Shown one piece after another: positions 59,423-64,000 of a DNA stretch of 64,000 nucleotides. Below the pieces are notes generated by a model. That model was given only the letters and a program-made list of their open reading frames with translations, ran no database searches and was not told where the DNA came from. The stretch comes from Blumeriella jaapii (taxonomy: Eukaryota > Ascomycota > Leotiomycetes > Helotiales > Drepanopezizaceae). Where the stretch lies: positions 248,001-312,000 of the forward strand of contig VWND01000001.1 in the NCBI GenBank assembly GCA_009599575.1. Direction: 5' to 3'. How positions within the stretch are numbered: position 1 is the first letter of the stretch; every line of letters starts with the position of its first letter. Made by a program: the position numbers and the translations under genes.

Positions 59423-59689
59423 TGTAAAAATAGATAGGAAAACCAGATTAATACGGCCATATATCGGTAAATAAAATAATCTAAGAAATTCTTAGAAAAA
59501 ACTGAAAAAAGGAAAAGAAAAATAAATAAAAGTATAAATTAGACTGCGTGCTTATAGTACTATCTAAAGAAATGCTTTGCTTTTATACCTGTTGAAAGTA
59601 GTCAATGGCAGGGGGTCTCGGAGGGGTTCATGCCTCGACCATAGCTAAAACTACCAACTCCCATTAATACAAGGTATCACCGTTTTATA
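59423..59689 (-). repeat. E3 5' LTR
   Basis: 267 bp, TGTAAAAATAG...CACCGTTTTATA, followed by ATAT. It is less mutated than the 3' copy at 42025-42291. Confidence 0.93.
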
Positions 59690-59693
59690 ATAT

Positions 59694-61640
59694 ATCGTAC
59701 GCGATTACGGAAATTGGATCTGCGGGTTTTTTTATAAACATTTTATTTTTTTCGTTTTCGCTGTTTTTTTCGAAAAAAGTGTCGTTGTCGCGCTTATCGG
59801 ACGCTGTTTTTATAAGCGCCAGCGTAATTATGCTTTTAGCAGCTATTTTTTTTAAGATTTAAAAATTTAATTTATTATTTAAAAGCATTTGCTGCTTTCG
59901 AGCTGTTCGCTGTCGCGTTTTTAATAAGGAAATATTTTGGTTTTTGCGAAAAAAAGTATTAGCGAGCGTATTAATAATTTCCGATCGGTATATAATTGTA
60001 AAATAAAAATCGGCGAAAAACTCGGCTTATCGGGCTTATCGGGCCGAAAAGTTTTTAATTATTATAAAATATTTTAAAACGCGATAATCGGTATATATAT
60101 ATACGTTTTTTTAGGCGTTTAACAGCTTCGGCTTATAGTTTTTAAAAAAGCGAAAAATAGCGAAAAGCTTTTATCGTAAATCGGGTAATTAAGCTCGGCG
60201 TCGATTATAATTTTAAAAAAAAAACCGACCGGATAATAAAAATTATTTTTTTGCAATTGCGATAATACGCCAGTTATTATTTTATTAAAAAAATCGGTTT
60301 TCAGGCGCGTTTGCTTATAAAAATCGTAATAATATAAAATGGAAGCGCTTAGCAGGGCTTTGCGCAATGTTTTCTATACGTTTTTCTGCTTTTTTTCGAA
60401 TACGAAAAAAACGTTTTTGCTTATGAAAATAATAAAAAAGCGGCAAATACGGCTATAGCCGGCTATAAAACGTTTGTAAAAATTGCAAAAGCTTAGAAAG
60501 CTTTGCACGCTTCGCATATTCGTTGCATATTGCCAGTTTTTAATAATAGCGATTTTTTTCGGATTTATTTTAATATTTTAGATGCTGATAACGAAACTTA
60601 AAAATTTGGTTTTCGTAATATTAAACTCGCATTTTTTAATATCAGCTTTTAAACCGTGTTTTTTTAGAATCGACAGAATTTTTTTAACGTAAATTTTATA
60701 TTTTAAATTATTTGCGAAATAAATAAAAATATCGTTAAAATACGCCGAACAGAAATTATTTAAATGTTTATAAAAATATTATTAATAAAACGTTGAAATA
60801 TAGCGGGCCTATTAATAAGGCCGAACGAAAAGATTTTATATTTGTATATATCGTATCGGATGCGAAAATTAATTAGTTTTTTAAATTTTTCGAATATCCG
60901 GATTCGATTAAATGCTTATTAAATATTAATTTTCGTAAATATTTTGGTTTTAATAATTCGCGCCAGCATTTCGTTAATCAAAAGCAAAAAATAAAGATTT
61001 TTTTTCGTAAAGTCGTTAAGCTTACGGTAATCGATATACAAGCGTATAAAACCGTCTGATTTTTTAATAAATAAAATCGGAGCGGCGAAAAGAATATTAA
61101 AAAGTTTAATAAAACTTTTGTGCAAATTATCGAAAATATAACTTTTGATTTTTATAAGCTGTTTATTCGTAAAACGTTTAAATGGTTTTATAAAAAGCGT
61201 ATTTTCCGTGGCCAAATATATTTTATAATTTATACCGAAGCGGCGAAAAGCGAATTTATCGCTTTTTTGCTTATAAAACAGTTTTTCGAATTCCGAATAT
61301 TAAATTAAAAAAAGCTTTTTTATAAAAACCACGTTATCGTCGTATTTGGCTTGCAAAGCGTCGGGGACGGGAATGTTTTTTATTACCGCGAGTTATATAA
61401 CTTTTTTAAATTCGGCGATTTTCGCACGGCGGAAACGTTTTTTATTTATATTATGCATAAAAGCAATAAACGTATAATCGCTGAATAATAATAATTTTTT
61501 TTTTTTTGCGATTCGCATTCGCTTTTCGTAACGTGTTTATAAAGCGTTAAATGCAAAAGCGGAAATACAGCTAATATTGCAATTAAAAGTAAAAAGGGTA
61601 GCAATTGGCCCGATTGGAAGGACCGGCTTGGTCGGTTCAA
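59694..61640 (-). pseudogene. pol: G4 RT and RNase H (decayed)
   Basis: RT at 60919-61215: LFAAPILFIKKSDGFIRLYI, DYRKLNDFTKKNLYFL, MLARIIKTKIFTKINI. The catalytic box reads YFNDI near 60720-60745, first Asp lost. RNase H is open at 60119-60367 (GVLSQLQKNNFYYPVGFF, AELNYPIYDK). The integrase N-terminal part reaches the E3 junction at 59694. Confidence 0.85.
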
Positions 61641-62379
61641 AGCTGCTAATAAAAAAAATTTTTATTTTATTTAAACTGCTTTTAAAATTTCGTATAAACG
61701 TAAAAGGTTTATTAATTCCAAAATTTAAATAAGTTTTTTTAATCGTTGTAAAAATGCTGGCAGAAATATATAAAGCTTTTATTGCGCTGTTTCGTTTGTT
61801 TGCATCCTTTTAATGCATACGATTAAGCATTTTAAGCTTTGTTCGCTGATTAAAATCGACGAATAATTATTCGTTAAAATAAAAAATAATAAGCATATCG
61901 AATGGCCATTTTATTTTGTTTTTTTTTTTTTGGCTATACGCTTGCTTTAAGTCGTAGTGCTATAAAAATTTGCGATTAATAAAAACGTTGGTAAAGCCCA
62001 GGTTTATAATCAAAAAAGAAAAATTTATACGACGTCGGTTAATCGTAAAAAAAAAAAAAATAGCAGAAGAAATAAGCTTTTTCGGCTCGCTATTATAACC
62101 GATAAATATAATAGGTTTGTGCAACCGAATAAAACTTATTCCGAAACGTTAAAAAAGTTAATACGTTAAAAAAATTTTAATCGCATCGAAAATATTAGTT
62201 TCGTTATCGATATATACAAATATTTTAATATATGATTTATTGCGTATTAATTTTATAAAAATTAAAAACTATCGCTTTTTTATTAAAAAGCGCTGGTTAA
62301 ATTTCAAATTCTTTTACAAATCGAATCTTTTATTATAATAAAAGTTTTTGCTACGGCTTAAAAGTTTTTTAACAAATCG
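61641..62379 (-). pseudogene. G4 Gag-to-RT interval, presumed protease
   Basis: By gene order this should encode the aspartic protease, but I cannot find a convincing D-S/T-G motif. The sequence is A/T-rich with stops in all frames. Confidence 0.35.
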
Positions 62380-63830
62380 TTTTGCTTTTCGTTGATAATT
62401 ATTTCGGCGATTTTGCGATTAAGCTTGGCGTCGAGGCAAACGTTTGCGAAATGGCCGGATTTGCCGCAATTATAACAAGCGTTAAAAAAACGCGCAGCCA
62501 AGCGAAAAAAACCGGAGGTGGCAGAAATGACAGTTACACGTTCGTAAAAATTTCTGCTAAAAGAAAGAAAAGCTATGCGAGCAAAAAGGGCTAAAAAGAT
62601 AAAACGTTATAAAACCTTAAAAATACCGGGAGTACGCTTAAAATTCTGGTTAGCAAAAGCTATAGCAAGGGAAAAATAGCTTATGCGACGGGCAGAAGCT
62701 ATTTTTTTAGCTCGGATATTACGTAACTTTTTATTCGCAACGGTTAAAAACTCGTTTAAAATAATATAATTATTATTTATTTTGTATTTTTTTATTCGAA
62801 AATCGTATTTAAAAATAAAAATAACTTTTTCGCATATGTTTTTAAACCAACGGTTTTTAGTAATTTTGCTAATAATTGCGTAACGAATAAATAAAAAACG
62901 AAAGTTATTATAAATTTAACCGTTGTTTATATAAAACTTATTATATTGCAATTTAATAAACTAAACGCGGTTATAATCGAAAAAACGCTAATTAAAAATG
63001 CGAAAAACGTTTCGGACCGATTGGGTTTGGTTATGAAACTCGAAGTTTAAATGTTTTAAAATAATGGTTTTTACTTTTTTAATAATATATTTAAAATATA
63101 CTTTGGCTTGGTTTATATTTTGTATAAAATTTTTTAAGTATTTTTTAATAAACAGCTTTATATTTATTTTTTATACGTTATATTTAATTTTTTTTTAATA
63201 ATCGCTGAAAACGTAGCGAAAGTATTTGACTTTGAATAATTCGATTCGAAGAATAGCTGGGTCGAAAACGAAAAAATAATATTCGGAAATTAATTAAAAG
63301 TTTGCGATAAAAGCGCGCGAAGCTCGGAATAAAAAAAAAGCGTCGCGAGCGATATTAGCGGAAAAGGCTGAAAAGCGAGCGGCGGCAATAGCTTAAGCGA
63401 TTATCTGGGCGATTTAAAGCTGTTAGGCCGCAGTAAATTTTTTAGCGTTAGCAGATATGCTAAGCAATCGTAAAAGCATTCGTCGGTTTAAAAGTATTAA
63501 AATATTAGCGTCGTACAATTCGATTTTAAATTCGATTATAAAGCGAAAAAATCCAGCAAATAAATCGGCTGCAAATAACTATGATTCGGTGGAAAAGTCG
63601 TAAAATAAAAATTCGCTGCTAAAATCGTCGAAAAAGCTTGGAACGAATAGAAATTCGGAAGCGCTAGAGGCAGAAGCAAAAGGTGGAAATGCTGATTCGA
63701 AGCCGAATCGTACGAATTGCGTTCGTTTTCGGATGCTACGTCGATTTATAAAAAAAGCATAAAATATTATAATATTAAAAAAAAGCGATTCGAATTGCAA
63801 AAGCAGATCGAATTAATAAAAAAAAAAAAC
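62380..63830 (-). pseudogene. gag: G4 Gag with CCHC zinc knuckle (decayed)
   Basis: The complement of about 62410-62485 encodes a perfect nucleocapsid knuckle, CYNCGKSGHFANVC (C-x2-C-x4-H-x4-C), followed by basic LDAKLNRKIAEIIINEKQ. Upstream (higher coordinates) an acidic or Ser-rich Gag body reaches the window edge with frame breaks. The plus-strand open stretch at 62382-62594 is the shadow of the knuckle region. Confidence 0.78.
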
Positions 63831-64000
63831 TTCAGCTTTTTTTGGAAACAAAATCAATAAAAAAAAGTTTTGATTAAAACACCGATAAATAAACGTCGGT
63901 ACGAGCGGCCTGAAAAAAGTTCGAATTGCAAAAGCAAATCGAGTTTTTAATCGTAAATATAAAACTTTTCAGCGAAAGTTGTTTGGTTTTTTTTTATATC

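Larger units (their letters stand above)
42025..59689 (-). mobile_element. E3: complete E-family gypsy split by G3
   Basis: A minus-strand element, 11,263 bp once G3 and its TSD are removed, nearly the same length as E2 (11,264). Both LTRs are 267 bp. TSD is ATAT at 42021-42024 and 59690-59693. Gag, protease, RT, integrase, spacer and third ORF are colinear with E2. Confidence 0.95.
40162..64000 (-). mobile_element. G4: Ty3/gypsy, split by E3, runs off the window
   Basis: A minus-strand element with its 3' LTR at 40162-40435, integrase at about 40600-42020, then (after E3, TSD ATAT at 42021-42024 and 59690-59693) RNase H, RT and Gag up to the window end. About 6.17 kb is G4 sequence; the 5' LTR lies beyond 64000. 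It is distinct from G1 and G2/G3 by LTR and protein sequence. Confidence 0.88.

Noticed and set aside
1..64000. tRNA, rRNA, host protein-coding genes, bacterial-type systems
   Set aside because: None seen. Every sizeable ORF maps to a retroelement frame, its shadow, the antisense gene, or low-complexity sequence.

Overview
The window is a block of A+T-rich repeat DNA from a filamentous ascomycete (Pezizomycotina). No host gene is recognisable. Essentially every base belongs to one of eight LTR retroelement copies, or to a copia-associated antisense gene. All are heavily mutated by C-to-T and G-to-A transitions. CpA/TpG is scarce and TpA abundant, CpG is not visibly depleted, and Trp and Gln codons are repeatedly converted to stops. 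That is the signature of repeat-induced point mutation (RIP). Names used here (C1, G1-G4, E1-E3) are local labels.

The elements are nested, and the order can be read from termini and target-site duplications (TSDs). Left stack: G1 (minus-strand Ty3/gypsy chromovirus, window start to 14196) is split by C1 (plus-strand Ty1/copia, 5467-13677, TSD AATGT). G1 interrupts E1 (minus-strand Ty3/gypsy, 14197-22756). E1 lies head-to-head with its sister E2 (plus strand, 22764-34027, TSD ATAC). E1 and E2 entered the integrase gene of G2 (minus-strand gypsy, 34028-39156) at overlapping 4-bp sites. G2 in turn interrupts a second copy of the antisense gene found in C1 (39157-40161). Right stack: that same antisense-gene copy is cut by G4 (minus-strand gypsy, from 40162 past the window end). 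G4 is split by E3 (minus strand, 42025-59689, TSD ATAT), and E3 is split by G3 (plus-strand chromovirus, 45602-51998, TSD CTTGA), a full-length relative of G2.

The elements once encoded Gag, protease, reverse transcriptase (RT), RNase H and integrase; G1 and G3 also ended in a chromodomain, which in this family guides integration to heterochromatin. None is intact. The most unusual features are: (1) the ~11.26-kb E family, which carries a third, unrecognised sense-strand ORF of about 1,070 codons between integrase and the 3' LTR; (2) an antisense, Cys-rich ORF of about 410 codons between RNase H and the 3' LTR of C1, repeated elsewhere in the window; (3) the giant inverted repeat made by E1 and E2; and (4) ATAN target sites at all three E insertions.
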